DNA of 64,000 nt. Origin: Evansella sp041820985. Lineage in GTDB: Bacteria > Bacillota > Bacilli > Bacillales > Salisediminibacteriaceae. The notes under the pieces are model-generated. The model did not search any database and had not been told where the DNA came from. It was given only the letters and a program-made list of their open reading frames with translations. The stretch covers positions 129,458 through 193,457 of the forward strand of contig NZ_JBGUAU010000010.1 in NCBI RefSeq assembly GCF_041820985.1. Reading direction: 5' to 3'. A program made the translations under genes and the position numbers. Below are positions 27,942 through 36,762 of this stretch, one piece after another. Numbering within the stretch: the stretch's first letter is position 1; each line of letters opens with the position of its first letter.

Positions 27942-28619
27942 TCACCCCTTCCTCTTCGTCCATCTTGCTGCAAGGAGAAGTAGCAACCCTAGTAGCATAA
28001 TATAATAAGCTGAAACCTCCATTGCAGGCCCAATTTCCGGAGTTATATGAATCGTTAACATGAAAACTCCAACAGAAACTATTCCCCATAACCAAAACAG
28101 GAAAAACTCTGCCACTCTATTAATTTTCTTAAAAGAAGTCCAGCGAATGTAACCTAGAATGGAGTATACGAACAGAAAAGCAATTGGAATTGATAATAAA
28201 GTTCTGATAGCTACAGAACCCAAATAGTACTCCCGGTGAAGCATATCTAGCCCGAAAACATAATGGGTAATCACAGAAAATACACCAAGAAACATCGTAC
28301 TGTAGGCACCAAAATACAGAAGTGCCATTGCTCCTAACAGTAATCTTTCTTTTGTAATCATTTTAGGGAGTTCACCAATAATATCATCAGCAAACTTCTT
28401 CGGATCATCTCCAAAAACATCCTCAGCTGATCTCCCCTCCTGTTGTGCTTCCAATAGATGATCTAGCATTTCTGTTAGTATCTCTTCCGTTTCCTGCTCG
28501 GACTTATCATAAGATAACCGAATATACACAAGCATATCTTCATAAAATTTCTTATTTTCCTTGTTTAACAGCTTTCGCTTTTCGTTATTCTCCTCTATTA
28601 ATGTTTTCGCCATCACCAT
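27942..28619 (-). CDS. DUF1129-family membrane protein
   Basis: 225 residues. The N-terminal cytoplasmic helical region (KFYEDMLVYIRLSYDKSEQE, then EMLDHLLEAQQEGRSAEDVFG) is the DUF1129/DUF1700-type domain. Five to six membrane segments follow. These proteins are usually encoded next to PadR-type regulators, as here: the gene overlaps the padR-like gene by 35 nt. Its ribosome site is GGAGGAGGAG. A 29-nt fragment of a related gene survives at 54234-54262. Confidence 0.8.
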   Translation of the reverse strand: MVMAKTLIEENNEKRKLLNKENKKFYEDMLVYIRLSYDKSEQETEEILTEMLDHLLEAQQEGRSAEDVFGDDPKKFADDIIGELPKMITKERLLLGAMALLYFGAYSTMFLGVFSVITHYVFGLDMLHREYYLGSVAIRTLLSIPIAFLFVYSILGYIRWTSFKKINRVAEFFLFWLWGIVSVGVFMLTIHITPEIGPAMEVSAYYIMLLGLLLLLAARWTKRKG

Positions 28620-28956
28620 GTTCGATCTCCTCCTCCTGTAATAATAAATCCACCGGCTTTTTCACCAGCTCCCAGTTTGCCCGAAACTCTTCTAACGCCT
28701 CTTCACCTTCGTTTGTTAAAAAATAATATTTCCTATTTGGCCCATTTGGGGATTTTTGCATTTCCCCTCTAATTAACTTCTCTTTCTGAAGTCTTAGGAG
28801 GATTGGATAAATGGAGCCCTCACTTACCTGAAGTCCAAACTGCTGAAGTTTCATAGATAATTCATATCCGTATACAGTGTGTTTAGATATAATAGCAAGG
28901 ATGCACCCTTCCAAAATCCCTTTTAGCAATTGACTTCGTAATGCCATCTTCATCAC
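28585..28956 (-). CDS. PadR-family transcriptional regulator
   Basis: 123 residues with the PadR winged helix: LLKGILEGCILAIISKHTVYGYEL, then VSEGSIYPILLRLQKEKLIRG and the wing PNRKYYFLTNEG, followed by a dimerisation helix. It is first in the run with the DUF1129 and Lon-like genes and probably represses it. The start may be GTG at 28956 or ATG at 28950, both behind AGGTAGGTG. The candidate operator overlaps the promoter about 125 nt upstream. Confidence 0.88.
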   Translation of the reverse strand: MMKMALRSQLLKGILEGCILAIISKHTVYGYELSMKLQQFGLQVSEGSIYPILLRLQKEKLIRGEMQKSPNGPNRKYYFLTNEGEEALEEFRANWELVKKPVDLLLQEEEIEHGDGENINRGE

Positions 28957-29067
28957 CTACCTTGCAATGCAATATAGTAAAATAAAAAAATTTTTCGTGT
29001 ACTTCGAACAAATAGTTAGCTTCTTTTGAAGAAACAGGGTTTGTATAATTCATTTTTTCGAAACTAT

Positions 29068-29111
29068 CTTGTATTACCATATAGTATACACCTAACACCA
29101 CTATCTTGCAA
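29068..29111 (-). promoter_or_regulatory. Sigma-A promoter of the PadR operon with overlapping dyad
   Basis: On the minus strand TTGCAA (29111-29106) and TATACT (29088-29083) are 17 nt apart. An imperfect dyad with GTAT/ATAC ends covers the -10 and the following bases (about 29070-29088), a plausible PadR autoregulation site. Confidence 0.6.
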
Positions 29112-29452
29112 TACACAATAGCCTACTTAGGAAGTTGTCATTCATGTGAAGGATACAGTATCCCCCCCTCTTCCAATAAAAACAATCCGCTAGATAATCC
29201 AAAAGAGGCGCAATAATCAACTTTGGAAAAAGAAACTCCCCTTTACGTAAAAAGGAAAAAGCCACTGAAAAAGTGAAACATACTTTTTCAATGACCTCGT
29301 AAACCACGGAGAGTAGGTATTAAATTTTTCATTATCTAAGAATATATTCGCCTTACTTAATCAGACAAAAGATTCATTGCCCTCTTCCACATGAACACCA
29401 TAGAGTCTTCTCCTACTTTACTGGTTCATGATTCAAAGGTTCCATAGAAATT
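29112..29452. other. Intergenic region with one hairpin
   Basis: About 340 nt without a supported gene. A 9-bp perfect inverted repeat, TGAAAAAGT / ACTTTTTCA (29266-29290), could be a weak terminator for the YrdB-like gene, but it is not followed by a U-run. An open minus frame of 68 codons here has no ribosome site and an unconvincing composition. Confidence 0.4.
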
Positions 29453-29809
29453 TTAGTGATCGTTACTGGGGAAGATATATAAAAAGAGGGTATTTATTAC
29501 TACAACTACTCCAAAAATAATAGCCCATCCAAGGCTTTTTCTTGCTATAATTGCTCCAAATGCTAAAGAATAAATTGTCAGTTCTAATCCAAGCCGAAAC
29601 ATTCCTTGCAGTCGGTACGGTGCACCTGGTGAACCAAACATTGCCCATACCACAATAATTAGAAGAGGCGCACCGATCCCCATTATATATTGTAAAACTA
29701 CACCTTTTTCCAGTTTAAATCCCCAATATCCAATCGCTACTATACTAATTACCTCTAATACAAATCGTATTGCATGATTTACCGCTAAACCAAATGTTAG
29801 ATTATCCAT
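29453..29809 (-). CDS. YrdB-family (DUF2568) membrane protein
   Basis: 118 residues with four predicted membrane segments. The family-typical loop WAMFGSPGAPYRLQG lies between the second and third. This matches the YrdB/DUF2568 group of small membrane proteins of unknown function. The ribosome site before ATG 29809 is weak (GAGCGG). It stands alone between the PadR operon and the MBL hydrolase. Confidence 0.8.
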   Translation of the reverse strand: MDNLTFGLAVNHAIRFVLEVISIVAIGYWGFKLEKGVVLQYIMGIGAPLLIIVVWAMFGSPGAPYRLQGMFRLGLELTIYSLAFGAIIARKSLGWAIIFGVVVVINTLFLYIFPSNDH

Positions 29810-29950
29810 ATTCCGCTCCTATATTCATTTATTGTGAAGGAGATTTTTTTCTAAATCTTTTAAACGTTGCTGTTTTATTTTACTTCAGGTGGTTGATCAC
29901 TTTTCAGCAGGAGTCTCTCACCATCCATTAGAAAAGTACAAGACACTCAA

Positions 29951-30664
29951 CTAAATTTCCTTTTCTCTTGATCTTTTCGCAAGTTCAATTGCCTCTTTCA
30001 TCTTTTTCTTAGGATTCCATAACATGTTTCCGTGCCCCACCGCAAGCGTAGAAGGTTGATACTCTAGCAGTTTTTGTGCAGATTTTATTGATTCGTCCTT
30101 ATTCCATGTTGCTAACGCAGGAAATGGAAAGCTCCAACACATATCTCCTGACACCGCTAATCTCCCTTTTGTTTGAAATGCATCTCCTGCAATAAGAATA
30201 TTACTCCGAACATCAAGATATGCCATCATTCCAGGAGTGTGACCAGGCACATGAATCGCTAACAAAGATCCAATTCTGTCTCCATCATGAAGCAGTGTAT
30301 CTGGTTTTGTTTTTATGTTTTTCGGAACCCCACCTTTAATAGGCATTTTTCCTTCACCTTCTTCAAGGGAAATATCTCCTTTAAGTATTTTTAATTCACG
30401 CTTTGGTATGATAACTTCAGCATCAGTCGTTTGTTTCAATCCATCTAATGCACCAACATGGTCATTATGAGCATGTGTAAGTAGGATTTTCCCAATTGGT
30501 TTTCCAATTTTCTTAGCCGCAATGAAAATAGCATTCTTACAATATGGAAGTGCTGTATCTATTAAAGTAATAGATTTTTCTTCTTCAACTAAATAACAAT
30601 TAACAGGGAAAATTCTTGGCATAAAAGCAATCTGGAAAATAGATTCTACTTTCGTTATTTTCAT
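29951..30664 (-). CDS. MBL-fold metallo-hydrolase
   Basis: About 237 residues from the start at 30664 (MKITKVES, preceded by GGGGGAACATA); the frame extends to 30688. The metallo-beta-lactamase-fold metal site is LLTHAHNDHVGA (HxHxDH), HVPGHTPGM (His), AGDAF (Asp) and a C-terminal GHG. The sequence resembles generic hydrolases of the glyoxalase II/lactonase branch. It lies 80 nt downstream of the thioesterase gene on the same strand, so it could be co-transcribed with the biosynthetic cluster, although nothing in it demands that. Confidence 0.83.
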   Translation of the reverse strand: MKITKVESIFQIAFMPRIFPVNCYLVEEEKSITLIDTALPYCKNAIFIAAKKIGKPIGKILLTHAHNDHVGALDGLKQTTDAEVIIPKRELKILKGDISLEEGEGKMPIKGGVPKNIKTKPDTLLHDGDRIGSLLAIHVPGHTPGMMAYLDVRSNILIAGDAFQTKGRLAVSGDMCWSFPFPALATWNKDESIKSAQKLLEYQPSTLAVGHGNMLWNPKKKMKEAIELAKRSREKEI

Positions 30665-30742
30665 TATGTTCCCCCTAGCTAATGGCACTAACTCTACTTG
30701 TGAATAGTAATTAATTTGGTATTTTTTGATGAATCTCCCCCG

Positions 30743-31543
30743 CTAAGATGATTTGCTTATCACTCTAGGTTCGATTTTAGCGTTTATAATATGGACAATT
30801 TCCGTCACATGTTGATTCAAGTAAAAATGGTCTCCATGAAAGAGACGATGATTATATTCTACTGACGTGTACTTCTCCCATTCCAGCACCTCTTCTTCAC
30901 TAATAAAGTCACTCTCACCTACCATGCAAGTTATCGAAACTGGCAAAGGTGTGATGAATGGGATATGGTAGGTTCCTGCAATTTTAAAATCTGCACGTAA
31001 CATGGGCAGAAATAAGGATGAAAATAGAGGGTGATCAAGTACTTCACTAGAGGTGCCATTAAGTTTTTTTAATGTTTTAATAAATTCTTCGTCAGATAAA
31101 TGATAAATTTGTTTTGTACTTTTTCTATTAAGGGGGGTTCTACAACTAGACAAAAATAACTCTTTTGGGAGTCTTTGTTTACTTTCATAGAGTTGTCTAC
31201 ACAACTCAAAACATACCATTCCACCTAGACTGTGTCCAAAAAAAGAAAAAGGTTGATCATCTGAAATCTCCGCAAACTCTACTAAAAGCTCATGAACCAA
31301 GCCTTCCATCGTATCAATTGGTTCTTCTAATACTCTTTTTCTCCTGCCACGATACTGAATGGCAATTAATTCGATTTCTAATTCCTCACAAATTCCCCCC
31401 CACTTTTTAAAATAAGTAGAACTCCCACCAGCGTGGGGAAAACAAAAAAGTTTATGAGTACCAATCACATTATTCAACTTCACAAAGCTATTGGAAATAT
31501 AGTTTGGTTTTGTAATGGTAGTACACCTCTCTTTGACCTTCAT
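30743..31543 (-). CDS. Type II thioesterase (GrsT/SrfAD-like)
   Basis: An alpha/beta-hydrolase of the external editing thioesterase family of PKS and NRPS clusters. It shows LFCFPHAGGSSTYF near the N-terminus, the nucleophile elbow FFGHSLGGMV (Ser), and the C-terminal His in FHGDHFYL. Such enzymes clear misprimed or stalled acyl groups from carrier proteins. It is the last recognisable gene of the cluster, after the ABC transporter and a 32-codon ORF. An alternative is a role in tetronate maturation, since the elimination enzyme of agglomerin-type pathways is also an alpha/beta hydrolase, but the sequence is typical of type II thioesterases. The start at 31543 is preferred over 31555. Confidence 0.88.
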   Translation of the reverse strand: MKVKERCTTITKPNYISNSFVKLNNVIGTHKLFCFPHAGGSSTYFKKWGGICEELEIELIAIQYRGRRKRVLEEPIDTMEGLVHELLVEFAEISDDQPFSFFGHSLGGMVCFELCRQLYESKQRLPKELFLSSCRTPLNRKSTKQIYHLSDEEFIKTLKKLNGTSSEVLDHPLFSSLFLPMLRADFKIAGTYHIPFITPLPVSITCMVGESDFISEEEVLEWEKYTSVEYNHRLFHGDHFYLNQHVTEIVHIINAKIEPRVISKSS

Positions 31544-31607
31544 AAGAACCCCCATGATTGGACATCACATGCAAGGCACCTAAGAACATGAGCGACTTGC
31601 ATATGTT

Positions 31608-31657
31608 CTGGCAGAAAAAAAGTGAGACATTACACTTTTATTTCTGCCAGGTTTTTT
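31608..31657 (+). terminator. Strong hairpin with a plus-strand U-run, between minus-strand genes
   Basis: Arms CTGGCAGAAA (31608-31617) and TTTCTGCCAG (31641-31650) form 10 perfect pairs, and inner bases extend the stem. GTTTTTT follows on the plus strand. No plus-strand gene precedes it, so it may block antisense transcription or act as an mRNA stability element on the minus transcript. Confidence 0.6.
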
Positions 31658-31756
31658 ACATAAAGAAGTAAAAAATTCCATAATATACCACACCACAACT
31701 TTGCGAACGTGTTTATCGAGGTGCAAGAACAACAAGCAATGACTTTCCATTCTTCC

Positions 31757-31855
31757 TTATCTTGTTTTAATTCTTACATACTCTTTCTTTTTACGATTTG
31801 TTGAAAAGTATGATATAGTCGCAACAACTACACCAACATATACTATATTCTTCAT
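31757..31855 (-). CDS. Small membrane peptide (32 aa)
   Basis: A 32-codon ORF, MKNIVYVGVVVATISYFSTN followed by a basic tail ending in KTR. It starts with ATG 7 nt after GGGGG and ends in TAA. It has one short hydrophobic helix and a Lys/Arg-rich C-terminus, as in many genuine small membrane proteins. It lies 51 nt downstream of the ABC permease gene and upstream of the thioesterase, on the cluster strand. Function unknown; chance cannot be excluded. Confidence 0.5.
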   Translation of the reverse strand: MKNIVYVGVVVATISYFSTNRKKKEYVRIKTR

Positions 31856-31906
31856 TCAGATTCCCCCTATTAACCTATTTTGATAAAACAAAACACTTCA
31901 TATCTA

Positions 31907-32740
31907 CTAATTTTCCACACGCCAGTCCATCTTCAACAGTACAAGAGTTAGACAGATAAGAAAGAACCCTAAAAGAATTGCTATATTTATTCCTACTGCA
32001 CTCTCCCAGCCAGTCGTAAATAGAATATGAAAAGATTCTGCTACATAAGTTGTTGGAATTCCATAGGATGCCATTTGCAGTACTTTTGGTAATTGCTCCA
32101 TAGGGATCATAATAGGAGTAAGAAAACTAACAAGCATCATAAAACTTTGTGAACCTAGATTGGTTAATTGATGATTAGGGGATAGAAAACCTATTAACAT
32201 TCCTAATGAAACACAACACCCTATACATAGAGCCATTATTGGTAAGACAATCCAGCTAAAATGTAAGGTAATTCCGAACATGAATTGCCCTATAAACGTC
32301 ATAATGATGACAGAAGGCAACGTCATGATAAATCCACTTATTAATTTGGATAGAATAAAATTGACTTTAGAAATAGGTAAAGAGGAATAAAAAACAAAGT
32401 GTCCACTATGTTTCGCCATCGATAATTCGATAGCAAACGTATTTATCCCCATTAAGATGATCGGAAAAACCATCGTTCCAATAATTAATCGGGTAATTGT
32501 TTGATCTGTAGGGTTAACCATAAAAAAGTTTAGAAAGGATATTGTTATAATCGGAAAGAGAGATATCATCAGGACTGACCAAACCCATGAATCTCGAATA
32601 TTTTTAAACTCTATTCTTGAAAGGTACCATAGCTCAAGCAAGATACCTCTCACTGCTTTCAGGCCTTTTGGTTCTATTCCTTCAAAGGACAGGTTCATAG
32701 GTACAGTTACATATTTTTCTTCCTTTACTACTTTACTCAT
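31907..32740 (-). CDS. ABC-2 type transporter permease of the biosynthetic cluster
   Basis: 277 residues from MSKVVKEEKY, with six predicted membrane segments (for example SWVWSVLMISLFPIITISFL and LIIGTMVFPIILMGINTFA). The start ATG overlaps the stop of the ATPase gene (ATGA), so the two proteins are coupled and form one exporter. The frame can be read much further upstream, but that part is the ATPase gene in another frame. The likely role is self-resistance to, or export of, the cluster product. Confidence 0.88.
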   Translation of the reverse strand: MSKVVKEEKYVTVPMNLSFEGIEPKGLKAVRGILLELWYLSRIEFKNIRDSWVWSVLMISLFPIITISFLNFFMVNPTDQTITRLIIGTMVFPIILMGINTFAIELSMAKHSGHFVFYSSLPISKVNFILSKLISGFIMTLPSVIIMTFIGQFMFGITLHFSWIVLPIMALCIGCCVSLGMLIGFLSPNHQLTNLGSQSFMMLVSFLTPIMIPMEQLPKVLQMASYGIPTTYVAESFHILFTTGWESAVGINIAILLGFFLICLTLVLLKMDWRVEN

Positions 32741-33690
32741 ATTACCTTTTCTTCCTTTCCACCAAAATGTACGTATACATCTTCTAGAGATGGGGGTACC
32801 ACTTTGTATTCTTCGCAGCATAGATCGGCCATATATTCTGCAATTTGCTGTAAGTATTTGGAGGACTCTTCCCTTGTAACAGATAAACGCAATTGATTTT
32901 CTCCTATCGTCTCCACTGGATATCCCCATGCAATAAGAATTTTTTGAGCCTTTTCCCGATTACCAATACTAATAGATAGATCGATTTTCAAGCGTTGATC
33001 CACCTTCTTTTTTAATTCACCCACTGAACCAACAGCTAGTAGTTTCCCAGAATTAATTACACCCACACGATCAACAATGTGTTCTGCTTCAAACGTATTG
33101 TGCGTTACAAGAATAATAGTTGCCCCTTCATCACGATTTCGTTCTCTTATAATATCCCAAACTAGTTTCCTTTTTAATGGATCAAGTTCATTCGTTGGTT
33201 CATCAAATATGAGTACTGGCTGTTCTCCAACCATTGTTGTTCCTAGGCCAACCAACCTTCTCTGTCCACCAGATATCTGCTTTAGTGTTTTTTTATAAAC
33301 ATCCCCAAGCTCTAATCTATCAATCCAATATTTTGTTCTCTTTTTCGCGTCGAGTAAATCCATCCCTCTTAGACGTCCTGTAAAGTAAATTGCTTCCTCT
33401 ACAGATAAAGAGGCCATTGAATGTGGTTCTTGACTATAATATCCTACTAACCTTGATACATTCTTCGCATTCTTTGTAACATCCAAACCATATAGTGATA
33501 TGATTCCTTTTGATGGTTTCAGTTGGCCAACCATTTGTTTTACGAGCGTGGACTTTCCTGCCCCATTGGGTCCTAGCAAACCTAATATTTCACCATGATG
33601 AACATCTAGACAAATATTGTTATTGGCGACTACTTTCCCTTTTTTATACGACTTGTATATATTTTTAATTTCATAGACGATATCACTCAT
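32737..33690 (-). CDS. ABC transporter ATP-binding protein of the biosynthetic cluster
   Basis: 317 residues with an intact nucleotide-binding domain: Walker A LLGPNGAGKST, Q-loop YYSQEP, signature ISGGQRRLVGLG, Walker B VLIFDEPTNELDP and switch His LVTHNT. A C-terminal extension of about 90 residues is of the kind seen in drug and lantibiotic exporters. It is paired with the overlapping permease gene. The ribosome site is GAGAGGTG. Confidence 0.93.
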   Translation of the reverse strand: MSDIVYEIKNIYKSYKKGKVVANNNICLDVHHGEILGLLGPNGAGKSTLVKQMVGQLKPSKGIISLYGLDVTKNAKNVSRLVGYYSQEPHSMASLSVEEAIYFTGRLRGMDLLDAKKRTKYWIDRLELGDVYKKTLKQISGGQRRLVGLGTTMVGEQPVLIFDEPTNELDPLKRKLVWDIIRERNRDEGATIILVTHNTFEAEHIVDRVGVINSGKLLAVGSVGELKKKVDQRLKIDLSISIGNREKAQKILIAWGYPVETIGENQLRLSVTREESSKYLQQIAEYMADLCCEEYKVVPPSLEDVYVHFGGKEEKVI

Positions 33691-33755
33691 ACGACACCTC
33701 TCACATTACTTTTTTTCAGATCAGGGAATTGTCATGGTCATGGACAGTATCTCTC

Positions 33756-34370
33756 TTAAATTACTTTCCTATTATGTAGAGATGAACTATTCCGATTTCC
33801 TTTACTTACTAAAACTAGTCCTACGAACATGAAACTAAGACCAGTGATCCCTCCTCCAATGACTGTTAATATGCCTTCAGCACTTGGTATTACTGTACCC
33901 ATTGCGAAAACAATAGTTCCTATAACTAAACCCATTCCAGCTATTTTAGGAATTACACTTCCGACCACGATGGAGATTCCAACAATAATCATTCCAATTA
34001 CAAAGAATAATGGACCAACGGAAAATATCATTTCCCAAACGGTATTATCAAAGGCATGGTTTTCTTCAAGTAGTGATGCAAAAGCATTCTCAAAATAGAC
34101 GATGACCGTAACAAAGGTAGTACCAACAACTCCTAGAATCATGCCCAAATTACTTGCTACTCTTGATTTATTGCTCTTACACTGCGCTTCGTATATTCCC
34201 ACAAATGCGAAAATAAGACCTAAATGAGCAAAGAGTACGAGGCTATTTCCAATAACAGTACTCCCCTCTGTTCCCACTATAAAATTGATAAGATGGGCTG
34301 ACGCTAAAAAAAGACCTGAAATAATACTTGCTATTCCTCCTGAAAAACTAAAGATAGACTTAGATGACAT
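33756..34370 (-). CDS. Six-helix membrane protein of unknown function
   Basis: 204 residues, almost entirely hydrophobic, with six predicted membrane segments (starting FSGGIASIISGLFLASAHLI, later FFVIGMIIVGISIVVGSVI and ISG-rich C-terminal helices). I do not recognise the family. It has a good site (AAGGAGAGATCTT) and lies between the glycosyltransferase and the ABC ATPase, so it is probably part of the export or immunity block of the cluster. Confidence 0.75.
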   Translation of the reverse strand: MSSKSIFSFSGGIASIISGLFLASAHLINFIVGTEGSTVIGNSLVLFAHLGLIFAFVGIYEAQCKSNKSRVASNLGMILGVVGTTFVTVIVYFENAFASLLEENHAFDNTVWEMIFSVGPLFFVIGMIIVGISIVVGSVIPKIAGMGLVIGTIVFAMGTVIPSAEGILTVIGGGITGLSFMFVGLVLVSKGNRNSSSLHNRKVI

Positions 34371-34418
34371 AAGATCTCTCCTTTTTGATCGTAGTTGTTC
34401 GTGTATTTCCCTACTAAG

Positions 34419-35699
34419 TTAGGAAACTATTTCTTCCAAATGTTGAACAGTTAATTGATATGCATCATAGCGTTCAAATTCCTTTTGGAGTTTACTGACA
34501 TTATTTTTATAAGAACTATTCATTAATATGTCTCTTACACTGGAACGAATCTGTTCTTCTGACGGAGTTTCCGTTCTTAAATTTATTCCAATTCCAGCCC
34601 ATTCTACTCGTGCGCTTACTTCTGGCTTATCCTCAGAGGTACCTGCTGTTATGAGTGGTACACCATTTTGAATAGCAAAATGTACTCCACCGTAACCAGC
34701 ATTTGTAATCATTACGTCTACATGTGGTAGTAGAAGATCATATGGTATAAATTTTTCAACTCTTACGTTATTCGGGATATCAGGAACTTCCTGTAACGTT
34801 TCATTATTTCCTGTTGTAACAACTACAAGCACATCTTCATCAGCTAATGCTCGTATTGTTGGGATGATTAAGTTATTTTTGTCTGCATTTGCAAGAGTTC
34901 CTTGTGTAACATGGACCACAGGCTTATTCGTTGTGACTTCACTCCACCATGTTGGTAGTTCCGTCTTCGCTGCTTTCATTGCATTATATGGACCGACAAA
35001 TTTTACATTGGTTGGTAAATCTGATCTAGGATACTCGAAGGAAGGACAAGTACCTTGTAAATATAAATCTGATTCCATCACGGCAACATCTAAGAAATAA
35101 TTTTTTAATTTAGGCAATTCCATTTTTTTTAATAATTTATTAAAATGGTGTTGTTCTTGTCGAAATACTACTTTTTGAACAAAGAAATTTAAAAATTGAT
35201 TCTTCCATCTGCCGCTTACGGTAGACTTAGGTATCACGCCTAACCCAAAGGGTGTTGTATCTTTACTAGTAACAGAAAGAGGGAGTATTCCGTAACATAC
35301 TACTTTTAAAGACTCTCCTCTTAATCTCATAGGAATCAAACCAGTGAAAGTAGGGTCGATCACAAGTACATCAGGTTCGAATTCTTTGCGAATTTCGGTT
35401 AGATCTTTATCAAACCCTTCCATTGTATTTGCAATAATATTACGAACTCCCCATTTAAACTTTTGAAGACCCGTTAAATCTGGCATTTCTGGAAAATCCT
35501 CTTTGAGAGTAGAACCTGAAAAGTTACGGAGATTCTTGAATGGTATAAATGTTACCCCGATTGATTCTATTTTCTCTTGAAAGTGTGTGCTAGTATACCA
35601 AACCACTTCATGTCCACGTTCGATTAGCTTTTCAGCTATAGGTAAACCTGGATTAACATGGCCTACAGATGGCCAGATTGCAAATAAGTATTTAGCCAT
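34419..35699 (-). CDS. Macrolide-type glycosyltransferase (GT1/MGT family)
   Basis: A GT-B fold nucleotide-sugar glycosyltransferase of 427 residues. The acceptor domain begins MAKYLFAIWPSVGHVNPGLP. The donor domain has VVHVTQGTLANAD and the C-terminal signature NAGYGGVHFAIQNGVPLITAG with SEDKPEVSARVEWAGIG, as in UGT-type macrolide and flavonoid glycosyltransferases. The start at 35699 follows GAGGTG and overlaps the 3' end of the rfbB-like gene. It should attach a dTDP-activated 6-deoxy sugar, made by the adjacent genes, to the polyketide product. Confidence 0.92.
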   Translation of the reverse strand: MAKYLFAIWPSVGHVNPGLPIAEKLIERGHEVVWYTSTHFQEKIESIGVTFIPFKNLRNFSGSTLKEDFPEMPDLTGLQKFKWGVRNIIANTMEGFDKDLTEIRKEFEPDVLVIDPTFTGLIPMRLRGESLKVVCYGILPLSVTSKDTTPFGLGVIPKSTVSGRWKNQFLNFFVQKVVFRQEQHHFNKLLKKMELPKLKNYFLDVAVMESDLYLQGTCPSFEYPRSDLPTNVKFVGPYNAMKAAKTELPTWWSEVTTNKPVVHVTQGTLANADKNNLIIPTIRALADEDVLVVVTTGNNETLQEVPDIPNNVRVEKFIPYDLLLPHVDVMITNAGYGGVHFAIQNGVPLITAGTSEDKPEVSARVEWAGIGINLRTETPSEEQIRSSVRDILMNSSYKNNVSKLQKEFERYDAYQLTVQHLEEIVS

Positions 35700-36762
35700 T
35701 TTTTTGCACCTCATTTGGATGTCTCTTTAGAATCTTTTCTAAATACCAATCAACGGTTTGATCAAGTCCTTCTTTAAAACTAATTTCGGAGTTCCATCCT
35801 AACTCCTCTCTAATTTTCGTTGAATCAATAGCATAACGCCAATCATGGCCAGGTCGATCATGTACAAAGCAAATTAAGTGGTGAAAGCTATCCAAATGTA
35901 AGTTTTCTAATATATCTGCAGCCTTTTCATCTAAAATTGTGCATAGTTCCTGGACTAGCTGAATATTGCTCCATTCGTTATCAGATCCAATATTATATGT
36001 TTCCCCTGTAACTCCCTGATGGAATATTAAATCAATGGCAGAAGTATGATCTTCTACGTGTAACCAATCACGAATGTTTCTTCCGTCTCCATAAACAGGT
36101 ATTTCCTTACCAGTTAATGCTGAATGTATTACTGTAGGTATTAATTTTTCTTTATTTTGACGTGGTCCGTAATTATTCGAACAGTTTGAAGTCACAACAT
36201 TCAAACCATACGTCTTAAAGTAACTTCTAACTAGTAAGTCAGAACTTGCTTTACTGGCACTATAAGGACTATTTGGTGCGTACTTACTTTCCTCTGAAAA
36301 TGCCCCAATATCGGATAAAGATCCATATACCTCGTCTGTGGATATATGATGAAAACGACTCGTTTCGTATCCAGTCTTTACAATATTAACTCCATCCATC
36401 CAATATTTATATGCATTATTTAGGAGATTAAATGTACCCATTACATTTGTTTTTATAAATATTTCTGGATCATTAATCGAGTTATCTACATGGGATTCTG
36501 CTGCAAAATGGATCACACCTTTAATATCATATTCTTTAAAAATATATTCGACTAACTCCTTATTTTCTATAGAGCCTTTAATAAAAGTGTAAGTAGGAGA
36601 TGCTTCTATTTCACTATCAAACTCTTGGGCTGCATATGTTACTTTATCTAAATTAATAACATGATATTGTTCGTACTTCTTCAGAAAATACTGTATAAAG
36701 TTAGAGCCAATAAATCCTAAACCACCTGTAACCAAAATGGCTTTTCTTGTATTATTCCTCAT
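35692..36762 (-). CDS. rfbB: dTDP-glucose 4,6-dehydratase
   Basis: Converts dTDP-D-glucose to dTDP-4-keto-6-deoxy-D-glucose. Extended SDR fold of 356 residues with the NAD motif TGGLGFIGSNF, the catalytic STDEVYG (Thr, Asp, Glu) and YSASKASSD (Tyr, Lys), and GPRQNKEKLIP and RDWLHVEDH further on. All active-site residues of RmlB are present, unlike in the paralogue at 37805. Its ATG overlaps the stop of the rfbA-like gene (ATGA), so the pair is coupled. Confidence 0.94.
   Translation of the reverse strand: MRNNTRKAILVTGGLGFIGSNFIQYFLKKYEQYHVINLDKVTYAAQEFDSEIEASPTYTFIKGSIENKELVEYIFKEYDIKGVIHFAAESHVDNSINDPEIFIKTNVMGTFNLLNNAYKYWMDGVNIVKTGYETSRFHHISTDEVYGSLSDIGAFSEESKYAPNSPYSASKASSDLLVRSYFKTYGLNVVTSNCSNNYGPRQNKEKLIPTVIHSALTGKEIPVYGDGRNIRDWLHVEDHTSAIDLIFHQGVTGETYNIGSDNEWSNIQLVQELCTILDEKAADILENLHLDSFHHLICFVHDRPGHDWRYAIDSTKIREELGWNSEISFKEGLDQTVDWYLEKILKRHPNEVQKNG

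Noticed and set aside
29101..29307. 68-codon minus-strand ORF
   Set aside because: No Shine-Dalgarno site, it overlaps the PadR operon promoter, and the composition looks random.
31907..32929. Long N-terminal extension of the ABC permease
   Set aside because: The extra 63 codons overlap the ATPase gene in another frame, while the ATG at 32740 overlaps the ATPase stop in the usual coupled way.
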